Below are positions 53,128 through 61,539 of a stretch of DNA of 64,000 nucleotides, one piece after another (positions within the stretch are counted from its first letter, which is position 1; each line of letters opens with the position of its first letter). The DNA comes from Gordonibacter sp034932485 (GTDB lineage: Bacteria; Actinomycetota; Coriobacteriia; Coriobacteriales; Eggerthellaceae), in the NCBI GenBank assembly GCA_034932485.1, contig JAYFOQ010000007.1, forward strand, positions 1-64,000, given 5' to 3'. The position numbers and the translations under genes were made by a program. Below the pieces are notes generated by a model. That model saw only the letters and a list, made by a program, of their open reading frames with translations. It was not told the DNA's origin and did not search any database.

Positions 53128-54070
53128 GAAAGCACCCCTTGTTTTCGGCTCCCGAACACTGCATGCGCGTCCTAACAATGAACTGAGGATTCTTGTTCAC
53201 TGTCATAAAAAGACGCCCTACGTATTCGCCCAGAAAGCCCATAAACATCAAAATGACCCCGGAGCATACCAAAATCGTTACCATGGTGGAAGCCCAGCCA
53301 AGTTGCATACTAGGATCGAAGATGCGCTCAATGAAGAGGCTGATGGCACCCACCAGCCCAGCGCCACCCATCAGTACACCTAAAACAGAGGCTATGCGCA
53401 GGGGTGTGACGGAGAAGTTAAGGATGGTCGACCACAGACGCAGTAAGCTTTTAAGCGTGTAACCCGAATTACCCTCCTGACGATCAAAATGCTCCACCTC
53501 CACATTCGCCATGCGATCGGTCGTCCGAAAGATAAGCCCTTGTATATACACTGAAGAGCTCGCATAATGCAGCACCTCATCACGTACGCATGCGCGCATG
53601 ATCAAAAAATTACTATCAGTAATTCCTTTAGGGCAGCCGGCGAGCATTCTGATGGTAAACATCGCAAAACGTGACCCTAGGCGCCTGAATAAACTCTCCT
53701 TGTGAACACGAAATTTGGCGAACACCACATCCACCTCATCTTGCAACCCTTCAATAAGAGCAAGACATTGGGAGGGATGCGTCTGCATGTCATCGTCCAT
53801 AAGCAACACGGCATCGCCTGTGGTCTCATAGAGCCCCGCCATAATGGCGTTATGCTGTCCAAAATTGCGCATAAGATCAATACCCTTGATATGGGCATCT
53901 TCCTCACATAGCTCCACAATAGTCTGAAACGTTTTGTCACGCGACCCGTCGTTCACTAGCACAAACTCATAGTCATACCCGCTTAAAACCAGTTCATTGC
54001 GCGTCTGTAAGACCACGTCAGCTATAACCTTTTCGGAATAGTAACAGGGTATAACAACCGATATTTTCAT
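53114..54070 (-). CDS. Family 2 glycosyltransferase, undecaprenyl-phosphate sugar transferase (ArnC/GtrB/CsbB type)
   Basis: The 318-residue protein has a cytoplasmic GT-A domain (about 1-225), with MKISVVIPCY, NDGSRDKT, the metal-binding LMDDDMQTHP and the acceptor motif RQEGNSGYTLKSLL. Two C-terminal transmembrane helices (about 225-295) follow. This plan is that of enzymes that move a sugar from a nucleotide to undecaprenyl phosphate. GAGGAAG precedes the ATG at 54070. In this operon it is the step between sugar synthesis and flipping. Confidence 0.92.
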   Translation of the reverse strand: MKISVVIPCYYSEKVIADVVLQTRNELVLSGYDYEFVLVNDGSRDKTFQTIVELCEEDAHIKGIDLMRNFGQHNAIMAGLYETTGDAVLLMDDDMQTHPSQCLALIEGLQDEVDVVFAKFRVHKESLFRRLGSRFAMFTIRMLAGCPKGITDSNFLIMRACVRDEVLHYASSSVYIQGLIFRTTDRMANVEVEHFDRQEGNSGYTLKSLLRLWSTILNFSVTPLRIASVLGVLMGGAGLVGAISLFIERIFDPSMQLGWASTMVTILVCSGVILMFMGFLGEYVGRLFMTVNKNPQFIVRTRMQCSGAENKGCFHVEK

Positions 54071-54115
54071 AAACTTCCTCGCCTTGCCTAAGCATTGATG
54101 CAGTGTGTACGACAC

Positions 54116-55378
54116 TCAATTAAGAGGCAACTCATTGGGCAATACGAGCTCACAACCTTCAGCATCCTTAACGGAAAAAGAAGTGAAAACCGAGTGTGTT
54201 ACTTCATCGAGTTGATCTCGGGAGGAAGCCTCCAGGTAAGCTCGCGCCACATAGGGTTTACCTCCTCTTCCCTCCGCCATTACTTCCCCTTCGTTATAGT
54301 AGACAATCCACTCTCGCGCGCCTCGTGTCTTAAATAACTGAGGGGCAGATTCCAAATCTACCGGAATGCCACCGCGCGTATGGAAGTACACGCCACAACA
54401 GCAAGAAGAAAAGGCACGTGGATCATGGGTAGATAAACGAGAGGAAACGTCATTGCCAAGAGCAAGATCGAGCAGCAAATCTTCCACCGCCAAACCACTT
54501 GCATACTCCAGGAGCTCATGCTCGTAGCCGAACACGCGGCCCGCAACTTCGCAAACGCGCACCCCTTCGCCGGGCGACCAGAAGAATTGAATACATAAGG
54601 GACTATCCTTCAGACGAAGATACTGTGCTATAACCTGAGCGTAGCGCGAAGCCTCCTCGATAACCTCTTCAGTGAAGCGACTAGGATAAACAATGCGGCT
54701 TACATGAGGGACTTCGTTCGGTCCGCGCCAAGTTTTCTCCCGATCGGCTATAGACAGAACATACACCTGGCCACCGGCAACCCAACACATCATATTAAAT
54801 TCGTGACCAGTGTCGTACTCTTCAACCAACGCCTGATCATAGCCCTCATCCGCAAGATGGTGAGCAAAGTCGCATGCCTCATTAACACTTTGAGCAACAT
54901 GAATGTCGTAGGAGCCGTAGCCGTTAAGCGGCTTTATGACACAGGGAAAGTGCAAGCCAGCGAGATCATCGTTGCAGCAATTCACCGACACTGTTTTACT
55001 TGCAGGATGCGCTATACCCAATTCGTCAAACATACGCTTCATAAGATTCTTGTTGCGCAGGTACTCGAGCGCCTCAAGCGAACACGTGGTCGGGAGCCCT
55101 ACCGCATGAGCAGCCTGGCATCCCGCTTCAAAAAGGATATCGGAAAAGGATGCTACCAGTATATCCACACGCTGCTTGCGACAAAGATCAACCATCGCTT
55201 CATGGTTACGAATATCAACCAGTAGCGATTCGTCGGCAAATGTTCGAGCGGGACCATCCGAATACCCATCGGCCACCATCGTCCAGCAACCTCGCTCACG
55301 GGCCCTCTGAACAAGGTTACAGAATTCATGCATCGAGCCCAACACGAGGAGTCTTTGAGCGAATTGTTTATCATGCAT
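54116..55378 (-). CDS. ATP-grasp ligase of unknown specificity
   Basis: The 420-residue protein has an N-terminal Rossmann-like preATP-grasp domain (about 10-110) and an ATP-grasp domain with CVIKPLNGYGSYDI (about 146), LVEEYDTGHEFNMM (about 186) and the Mg-binding stretch VCEVAGRVFGYEHE (about 285). Such enzymes join a carboxylate to an amine or thiol through an acyl phosphate. Here it may attach an amino acid to the 4-amino group of the sugar; this is inference. The ATG at 55378 has AAAAGGA and overlaps yfhO by 8 bases. Confidence 0.85.
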   Translation of the reverse strand: MHDKQFAQRLLVLGSMHEFCNLVQRARERGCWTMVADGYSDGPARTFADESLLVDIRNHEAMVDLCRKQRVDILVASFSDILFEAGCQAAHAVGLPTTCSLEALEYLRNKNLMKRMFDELGIAHPASKTVSVNCCNDDLAGLHFPCVIKPLNGYGSYDIHVAQSVNEACDFAHHLADEGYDQALVEEYDTGHEFNMMCWVAGGQVYVLSIADREKTWRGPNEVPHVSRIVYPSRFTEEVIEEASRYAQVIAQYLRLKDSPLCIQFFWSPGEGVRVCEVAGRVFGYEHELLEYASGLAVEDLLLDLALGNDVSSRLSTHDPRAFSSCCCGVYFHTRGGIPVDLESAPQLFKTRGAREWIVYYNEGEVMAEGRGGKPYVARAYLEASSRDQLDEVTHSVFTSFSVKDAEGCELVLPNELPLN

Positions 55379-58244
55379 TGCGAACAGTTCCTTTTCCAAT
55401 CGAGGATGACGAAGGCCTCACTTCAGCAATCTTACCCTTACGCTTCCGTATTTCGCAAAACATCACGGTAGCAGCGCACGCCAACAACCCCATCAACGAT
55501 AGCGCTATTCCCATCGGCAAACCTGGCGTCATGTATACAAGTTTGATATCGTGGTACCCTTTTTCCAGTTCAAGCGCCATAAATGCCGTGTTCGCACGCT
55601 TCAGAGGAACCTCTTCGCCATCAACAAAGGCCGTCCAGCCCTCCGAATACGGCACGCTAAAAAATACTGCCTTGCTCGACGTTAAGTCCACATTCGCTGT
55701 AATTTCATTGGTGCCAAACGAAAGATCCCGAACAGGATCGGCCTTGAGCGCCTGGACCTGCTCGTTAAAAGATGTCATAGGTTGACATACCACCGACAGT
55801 TCGTCGAAGGAATACTTTCCCTTAACATTGAACTGAACATTTACGGTGGTTTGAGCTTCGGTGGAATAACCCATGTTCACCAGCCACTCATCCTTGCCAC
55901 CATACATATGCCAGCTGCTATTGGAGTTTTCAATCGAACGCTCACCCGCTCCTTTGTCGGAGGTAAACGTAATTCGGTAGTCCGTTGGTGCAGTCCATTC
56001 GAGACTCTGCTTGTAAAGATAGGCTTTTTGGTACCACGACATAGAATCAAGATCTTTCTTCTTTGTCGTTTCCAGAGGTGACAGCGATTCGTAGTCAAGC
56101 CCATTGAAGTAGACATAGGTCTCGGAATCAGGCAAACCCTCGAAAGCAAGCTGCATCGAAGCACCCTTTTCAGTAACACGAATAGCACCATCTTCTATGG
56201 TAAGTCCCGAGGTGGAGGTAATGGTGTAAGGCGTGGTACTCGATTGCTGATTGACATTTGTCTCGGGGAGACTAGATTCTTCTAAAACTACACCCTGCAT
56301 AAGGCTCTCCTGACGCTGAGCAGGTGTCATTGCGTCATAGGATGAGCGAGGAACGTAGGAGTCGTACACAAAAGCCAAAGGCAAAACATTGGTTCCCTCA
56401 TACACCGCGTAAGGTGCATTACGAACCAATCCAGAAGAAACAATGTTGGCAGGGTCGTCATAGTTGTAGGTCGAGCGAATACCGGGTTGATCGGGCACAA
56501 GAAAATATTTCACGCCAGCAAGGGTTTCAAGCATTGCGCGACTGCCTAGGTTTTTGTAAGAGAAGTTAATGTTGGTTTTAGCTACTCCCAATTCAGTATG
56601 GTAGTCATCGATATGGCTGTTGTACGAGCTATTGTAGAAATCAATGCCTTTTAAGCCCAGCACCAAACTATCATTTCGCGTGCGCACCGTAGCCGTCGAA
56701 TCGCCGTCATAACGCCAAAGTGTCGGATCATTTAAATCGGAAACAAGGTGATTGGGAGCTTCGGCCGTGAGTTTGGTGTAGAGCGATCCGAGCGGCGAAG
56801 AATTAAATCCCACTCCTCCCTCATCGGGCGATACGAGGTAGAAGGTGTTGCACGCAACGCCTGCAGCAAGACATGCAGACAAACCAAGCCGACGGACTCT
56901 CTGCGAAAGACCACGTTGTACCAACAACAGTAACGCGGCCAACATAATGACGAATGCAGCAAACGTTTTTTCCGTACGAGCATAAGGTATAAGAAAAATC
57001 AGCAACCCATAGACAACGAGAGCAGTCACAATAATCTTAGTCTCTCGTTTAGATAAAGCACTAAGAGAAGGCAGCATCTTGGCAACGATGAAGCACACGA
57101 TAAGAGCGTAGGCCCACACCCAGCGGTTGGTGGCATAGTTCATTCCATTCATAAGACTTCCCGCTGCTGGAAGTAGCAGCATGGCAGTCATACCCAGAAA
57201 ACCAAGCTTCAGAAGCTTATTTTCACCCCGACGTATAAACAGCAGCACGCATGCCAAAACCGCTATTCCGCCGAAGCCGATGTAGCAATCGCTACCAACT
57301 CCTGTAAAGCTCAAAAAGCCCGCAAGAGCGGAACCATAATAGGAAAACGAATAAAACAAGGGAATCTCTACGGCAACCTCCGTAACGCGCTCAATCCCTA
57401 GAAGACCAATAACTGACGGGACCAAAGCAAAACACGCTATGAGAATACCTATACCAGCGTATCCCAGGAAACGCCCCGTCCACGCAAGAAAACGAACAAT
57501 ACCCCTGCGCCCCTGCGTTAGAAGCACGCGCGCAGTGCAATAGGGAATCAAGAAAAGGCAGGCCATGTAAGAGAAGTAGTACGAGATAATAAAAAATGCA
57601 GCCACGCTTGCTATGAAAAGATATGGTCGCTCTTTTGCAAGAATTTTCTCTACGCCCAAAAGCAAGAGCGGGAACAAAACAAGCGGCCACGCACTCGCCG
57701 GCCAATAGGCAACCGCCATGGCGGTACCACCCAGCGCATAGAGCAGCGCCGCCAAAAGCGTTGCAAAGCGGCCCGTCTTAAATCTGAAGGCAAACAACGA
57801 GAAAGAAGCGCCCGCTAAGAACAGCCTAAATACCACCAAAAATTGAAAGAGGTACTCGGAGTAGCGTTCGGGGCAAAGTGCCGAAAGTACATTAAGAGGG
57901 TCAAAGAAAACATCCAACGTGGAAGGAATATCCATGCCGTATCCAAGGGTATGTGTCCAAAGCGGGATTTGTAATCCTTGGCCTGAAATCAAATTTTGCA
58001 CGATATCGCGAATCCACTGACCCTCGTAAATAAAGAAGGGATAGTACTGCTCTAAACCATCGACGCTCCATATAAGGGATCGTCCATTTGAGGGATAAAC
58101 AAACAGCGCAACAAGGGCTAGCACACAGAAACTTACCACATAGGCTTTCCAATAGGTTTTTCGCTTGCGAGCAGTATTGTCTCCCTCCCAAGATCGAATA
58201 CGCTCCACGCGACTATCTATCCTTGCTCTAAACTTGTTAAGCAT
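55371..58244 (-). CDS. YfhO-family membrane protein, probable glycosyltransferase for surface polymer
   Basis: The 957-residue protein has about 13 membrane helices in its first 480 residues, a large extracellular domain (about 500-910) and a last helix (about 918-938). This matches YfhO of Bacillus, the third part of the CsbB-GtcA-YfhO systems that decorate lipoteichoic acid. A conserved acidic loop after helix 1 (VDGLEQYYPFF, about 58-68) fits a GT-C type active site. It should transfer the flipped sugar to an envelope polymer or protein outside the membrane. It starts four bases after rmlB. Confidence 0.88.
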   Translation of the reverse strand: MLNKFRARIDSRVERIRSWEGDNTARKRKTYWKAYVVSFCVLALVALFVYPSNGRSLIWSVDGLEQYYPFFIYEGQWIRDIVQNLISGQGLQIPLWTHTLGYGMDIPSTLDVFFDPLNVLSALCPERYSEYLFQFLVVFRLFLAGASFSLFAFRFKTGRFATLLAALLYALGGTAMAVAYWPASAWPLVLFPLLLLGVEKILAKERPYLFIASVAAFFIISYYFSYMACLFLIPYCTARVLLTQGRRGIVRFLAWTGRFLGYAGIGILIACFALVPSVIGLLGIERVTEVAVEIPLFYSFSYYGSALAGFLSFTGVGSDCYIGFGGIAVLACVLLFIRRGENKLLKLGFLGMTAMLLLPAAGSLMNGMNYATNRWVWAYALIVCFIVAKMLPSLSALSKRETKIIVTALVVYGLLIFLIPYARTEKTFAAFVIMLAALLLLVQRGLSQRVRRLGLSACLAAGVACNTFYLVSPDEGGVGFNSSPLGSLYTKLTAEAPNHLVSDLNDPTLWRYDGDSTATVRTRNDSLVLGLKGIDFYNSSYNSHIDDYHTELGVAKTNINFSYKNLGSRAMLETLAGVKYFLVPDQPGIRSTYNYDDPANIVSSGLVRNAPYAVYEGTNVLPLAFVYDSYVPRSSYDAMTPAQRQESLMQGVVLEESSLPETNVNQQSSTTPYTITSTSGLTIEDGAIRVTEKGASMQLAFEGLPDSETYVYFNGLDYESLSPLETTKKKDLDSMSWYQKAYLYKQSLEWTAPTDYRITFTSDKGAGERSIENSNSSWHMYGGKDEWLVNMGYSTEAQTTVNVQFNVKGKYSFDELSVVCQPMTSFNEQVQALKADPVRDLSFGTNEITANVDLTSSKAVFFSVPYSEGWTAFVDGEEVPLKRANTAFMALELEKGYHDIKLVYMTPGLPMGIALSLMGLLACAATVMFCEIRKRKGKIAEVRPSSSSIGKGTVRNA

Positions 58245-58248
58245 GGGA

Positions 58249-59310
58249 TTAGTTTCCGTACCTTTTCTCGTAATAGCTTACATATGCTCCGCTTACTGCG
58301 TGCGCCACCCATTCCTCATGTTCAAGATACCATTGAATAGTGAGCGCTATACCCTCATCAAAACCCACGCGAGGTTCCCAACCTACGTCTCTCTTAATCT
58401 TAGATGCATCAATACCGTAACGTCGGTCGTGTCCTTGCCTATCGGTTACGTGTTCAATAAGCGCCGTAGAGATAGCTGCGTCAACGTGGTCGGAAAGATA
58501 TGCGACGATAGTTTCTACGAGGGCAATATTCGCTCGTTCGTTACTACCTCCCACATTGTAAACCTCGCCCGGTATTCCTTCATGCAGCACAAGGTCAACC
58601 GCACGACAGTGATCCTCAACGTAAAGCCAATCGCGCACGTTCAGTCCATCGCCATACACAGGAAGTTTACGATGGTTTAAAGCGTTGTTTATCACAAGCG
58701 GAATAAGTTTTTCAGGGAACTGTCGAGGCCCGTAATTATTCGAACAGCGTGTTATGCAGACCGGCATGCCATAGGTGTCTCCATAAGCCATAACCAGCAA
58801 ATCGGCAGCAGCTTTTGAGGCGGAGTACGGCGAGTGAGGATTAAGCGGCGTGCTTTCACTAAAAAGCGCCGAGGTATCTTCCAGCGGAAGTGACCCATAC
58901 ACTTCATCAGTGGAAACCTGAAGAAAGCGATGCGCGCCCCACTTGTCTTCGTTTTGCCAATGAGAGCGTGCGGCATCCAGCAGCGAGATCGTTCCTGAAA
59001 TATTGGTTTCAGTGAATATTGACGGGTTGTCAATAGAGCGATCGACATGACTTTCCGCAGCAAAATTTATCACATAATCGGGCTTGTGGAGGGCAAACAA
59101 AGCGTCTACAGCATTTCTATCACGAATGTCAACGTGAGCGAAAACATGGCGCGGGTCATCAAGCACACCTTCCAAGTTCTCAAGGTTTCCCGCATAGGTA
59201 AGCGCATCTACGTTGATAATTTTTATATTGGCATACGTAGCAAGCGCATAGTGCACAAAATTGCTACCTATAAATCCTGCGCCACCGGTGACCAGATATG
59301 TTTTTGTCAT
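58249..59310 (-). CDS. rmlB: dTDP-glucose 4,6-dehydratase
   Basis: RmlB turns dTDP-glucose into dTDP-4-keto-6-deoxyglucose using bound NAD. The 353-residue protein has the Rossmann motif GGAGFIGSN (about 9), the catalytic STDEVYG (about 135), the YSASKAAAD Tyr-Lys pair (about 170) and the NNYGPRQFPEKLIP segment. The ATG at 59310 has ATAGGA upstream. No rmlC or rmlD is beside it, which suggests the product goes to the aminotransferase and not to rhamnose. Confidence 0.96.
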   Translation of the reverse strand: MTKTYLVTGGAGFIGSNFVHYALATYANIKIINVDALTYAGNLENLEGVLDDPRHVFAHVDIRDRNAVDALFALHKPDYVINFAAESHVDRSIDNPSIFTETNISGTISLLDAARSHWQNEDKWGAHRFLQVSTDEVYGSLPLEDTSALFSESTPLNPHSPYSASKAAADLLVMAYGDTYGMPVCITRCSNNYGPRQFPEKLIPLVINNALNHRKLPVYGDGLNVRDWLYVEDHCRAVDLVLHEGIPGEVYNVGGSNERANIALVETIVAYLSDHVDAAISTALIEHVTDRQGHDRRYGIDASKIKRDVGWEPRVGFDEGIALTIQWYLEHEEWVAHAVSGAYVSYYEKRYGN

Positions 59311-59317
59311 TTCGTTC

Positions 59318-60214
59318 CTATTCAAACCGTATGGCCGCCTCGGTAGATGCATTACGAATCACCGCTTCGAGGTGCTTTCCATATGCCGATTTCTTACAGC
59401 GCTCTGCCGAAGCCAGCACCGCACTCGCATCGATCCATCCTTTAGAAAACGCTATTTCCTCGAGTGCTCCAATTTTAAGACCTTGCTGGTTCTCGACAAC
59501 GCGAATGAATTCGGATGCTTCGAACAGGGCATCGGTTGTGCCTGTATCAAACCAAGCAAAGCCCCGCCCCAAGAGCATAACATCAAGCTCTCCCGCTTCC
59601 AGATACATGCGATTCAAGTCGGTAATTTCAAGCTCACCACGGTTTGAAGGACGCACTTGTTTGGCAAATTCGCATACGCGATTATCGTAGAAGTACAGAC
59701 CAGTAACGCAGTAGTTTGACGGGGGATTTGCTGGTTTTTCCTCAATCGAAACAACTCTTCCATCGTCACTGAAGCCCAGCACCCCAAAACGCGTTGGGTC
59801 ATCAACATGACAGCCAAAAACAAGCGCTCCCCGTTCAAGCGCTGCCGCCTTCTCCAAATAGCCACCGAATCCACTTCCGTAGAAGATATTGTCCCCCAAA
59901 ACAAGCGCGCAACCTTCACCAGCCAGAAAACTCTCGCCAATAATGAAGGCTTGCGCTAGACCATCGGGGGATGGCTGGGTAGCGTAACTCAGCTCAAGAC
60001 CAAGCGCGCTGCCATCCGAAAAGAGTCTTTGGAAATTTGGGACATCCTCAGGGGTGGAAATGATGAGTATTTCCCGAATGCCCGCCATCATTAAAACCGA
60101 CAATGGATAGTAGATCATCGGCTTGTCGTAAACAGGGAGCAGCTGTTTTGAGGTAACGTTAGTTAGTGGTGCCAAGCGAGTTCCCGAACCACCAGCGAGC
60201 ACTATCCCCTTCAT
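59318..60214 (-). CDS. rmlA: Glucose-1-phosphate thymidylyltransferase
   Basis: RmlA makes dTDP-glucose from glucose-1-phosphate and dTTP. The 298-residue protein has the nucleotide loop LAGGSGTRLAPLT (about 6-18), the VYDKPMIYYPLS lysine motif and LGDNIFYG (about 107). It is the first gene of the nine-gene glycosylation operon; a promoter is proposed at 60257-60285. Confidence 0.97.
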   Translation of the reverse strand: MKGIVLAGGSGTRLAPLTNVTSKQLLPVYDKPMIYYPLSVLMMAGIREILIISTPEDVPNFQRLFSDGSALGLELSYATQPSPDGLAQAFIIGESFLAGEGCALVLGDNIFYGSGFGGYLEKAAALERGALVFGCHVDDPTRFGVLGFSDDGRVVSIEEKPANPPSNYCVTGLYFYDNRVCEFAKQVRPSNRGELEITDLNRMYLEAGELDVMLLGRGFAWFDTGTTDALFEASEFIRVVENQQGLKIGALEEIAFSKGWIDASAVLASAERCKKSAYGKHLEAVIRNASTEAAIRFE

Positions 60215-60256
60215 ACGCCTTCTCTCTGTGTTTAGTAGAACAAAATAGCAATTTCG

Positions 60257-60285
60257 TTATAAAGCGAAATGCCACAACATGTGAA
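60257..60285 (-). promoter_or_regulatory. Probable promoter of the rmlA glycosylation operon
   Basis: The minus strand has TTCACA (60280-60285), a 17-bp spacer and TTATAA (60257-60262). The -10 box sits inside a small dyad (ATTTCG/CGAAAT) that may be an operator. Confidence 0.45.
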
Positions 60286-60423
60286 TTCATTGCATTGGTG
60301 AGTTATGGTAATTATCCCTGAAGCTAGCTTTAACTACAAGGAGAACTAGACGGCTTCGTAACGTTTTCATGACTCGCTTTACAAGCGATTATACATGTCG
60401 TTACTAAAATAGTGGTTCTTCAC

Positions 60424-60439
60424 TGTTTCACGTGAAACA
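60424..60439. other. parS site (ParB/Spo0J binding)
   Basis: TGTTTCACGTGAAACA is an exact match to the widely conserved 16-bp parS palindrome. ParB binds it and loads SMC to organise and segregate the origin region. It sits in the intergenic space between rmlA and padR, away from other promoters. parS sites usually cluster near oriC. Confidence 0.93.
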
Positions 60440-60531
60440 TTCGTTCGCTATTTAGCATAATCCCACATGAAATAGTACACAAAACCGCGGGCAACCAAAA
60501 GGGATGAGTGAATAAAAAAATTGAATACTTG

Positions 60532-60562
60532 TTGACGCATTATACTATGCATTATATAGTAT
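60532..60562 (+). promoter_or_regulatory. padR promoter with overlapping dyad operator
   Basis: TTGACG (60532-60537), a 17-bp spacer and TATAGT (60555-60560) form a strong promoter. ATACTAT (60542-60548) and ATAGTAT (60556-60562) form a dyad that covers the -10 box, a likely autoregulatory PadR site. Confidence 0.75.
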
Positions 60563-60583
60563 CGGGCGAAAGGAGGTATGCTT

Positions 60584-60898
60584 ATGGATGCACAAATGAA
60601 ACGCGGGTTTCTTGAGGTGTGTGTCTTAGCCTCAATCAGCCAACAAGATTCGTATGGCTATCAGATTGTAAAGGATGTACCCGGCGTTCTCCAGCTCACC
60701 GAATCAACACTCTATCCCCTGCTCAAGCGGCTAGAGTCGGCGGGACTTTTGAGCGTATATTCCGTAGAACATAACGGACGACTGAGGAAGTACTACCACA
60801 TCACTGAAGCGGGAAGCCAGCATATCAATGAGTTTTTACGCGAGCAGGATGACATTATTTCTATTTACGAATACGTGAAACGAGGTGCAACTTCATGA
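60584..60898 (+). CDS. PadR-family transcriptional regulator
   Basis: The 104-residue protein is a short PadR winged-helix repressor: MKRGFLEVCVLASI start, the YGYQIVKD and LTESTLYPLLKRLESAGLL recognition region and the KYYHITEAG wing. The start MDAQMKRG at 60584 gives the right spacing from AAAGGAGG; an ATG six bases earlier is too close. It leads an operon with the DUF1700 and DUF4097 genes and probably represses itself through the dyad at 60542. Confidence 0.93.
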   Translation: MDAQMKRGFLEVCVLASISQQDSYGYQIVKDVPGVLQLTESTLYPLLKRLESAGLLSVYSVEHNGRLRKYYHITEAGSQHINEFLREQDDIISIYEYVKRGATS

Positions 60899-61539
60899 AT
60901 AAAAACGAGTTCCTCATTGAACTACGCCGCCTGCTCGGCAAACTTCCTTCCTACGAAGTAGAGCAGTCAATTGCGTTCTACGCCGAGATGATTGATGACC
61001 GCGTGGAAGATGGCATGGACGAGCAGGCAGCTGTCGCAGCGCTCGGATCGGTGCAGGTAATCGCGGCACAGATCATCGCCGAGACACCAGCTATTCCCCG
61101 TGCCATCGCAAAGGCTAATACAGGTAGCCGCACTTTAAATGTCGTGTTGCTGGCCGTGTTCTCTCCCATCTGGGCACCTGTTGCCCTTGCACTGGCCCTT
61201 GCTGCACTGGCAGTATATTTAAGTCTTTGGGCTGTTATCGTGTCTTTATGGGCGGCTGTTATCTGCTTGGTATTGTGCGCACCTATTGGTATTCTTGGAC
61301 TCTTTTTATTTGGGGCAAAGGGATTTCTTCTCTCAGGAGTATGGATATTCGGCAGCGGGTTAGCCATAGCGGGGATCGGGCTTTTTGCGTGGCTAGGCAT
61401 GACCGTAGTAAGCAAGGGGCTTGTGCAGCTAACCCGTTCATTTGCCTACTGGATCAAAGGATTGTTCGTAAAGAAGCGCCAAAACAAGGTATCAACCGAT
61501 ATGCCTCACCTAGCGGAAGGAGTACGCCGCTATGTTTAA
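60895..61539 (+). CDS. DUF1700 family membrane protein
   Basis: The 214-residue protein has an N-terminal HAAS-type helical domain (about 1-65, MNKNEFLIELRRLLGKLP start, typical of DUF1700) followed by about three to four transmembrane helices (about 75-185). DUF1700 proteins accompany PadR regulators and are thought to work as PadR partners at the membrane. Its ATG overlaps the padR stop (ATGA). Confidence 0.87.
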   Translation: MNKNEFLIELRRLLGKLPSYEVEQSIAFYAEMIDDRVEDGMDEQAAVAALGSVQVIAAQIIAETPAIPRAIAKANTGSRTLNVVLLAVFSPIWAPVALALALAALAVYLSLWAVIVSLWAAVICLVLCAPIGILGLFLFGAKGFLLSGVWIFGSGLAIAGIGLFAWLGMTVVSKGLVQLTRSFAYWIKGLFVKKRQNKVSTDMPHLAEGVRRYV

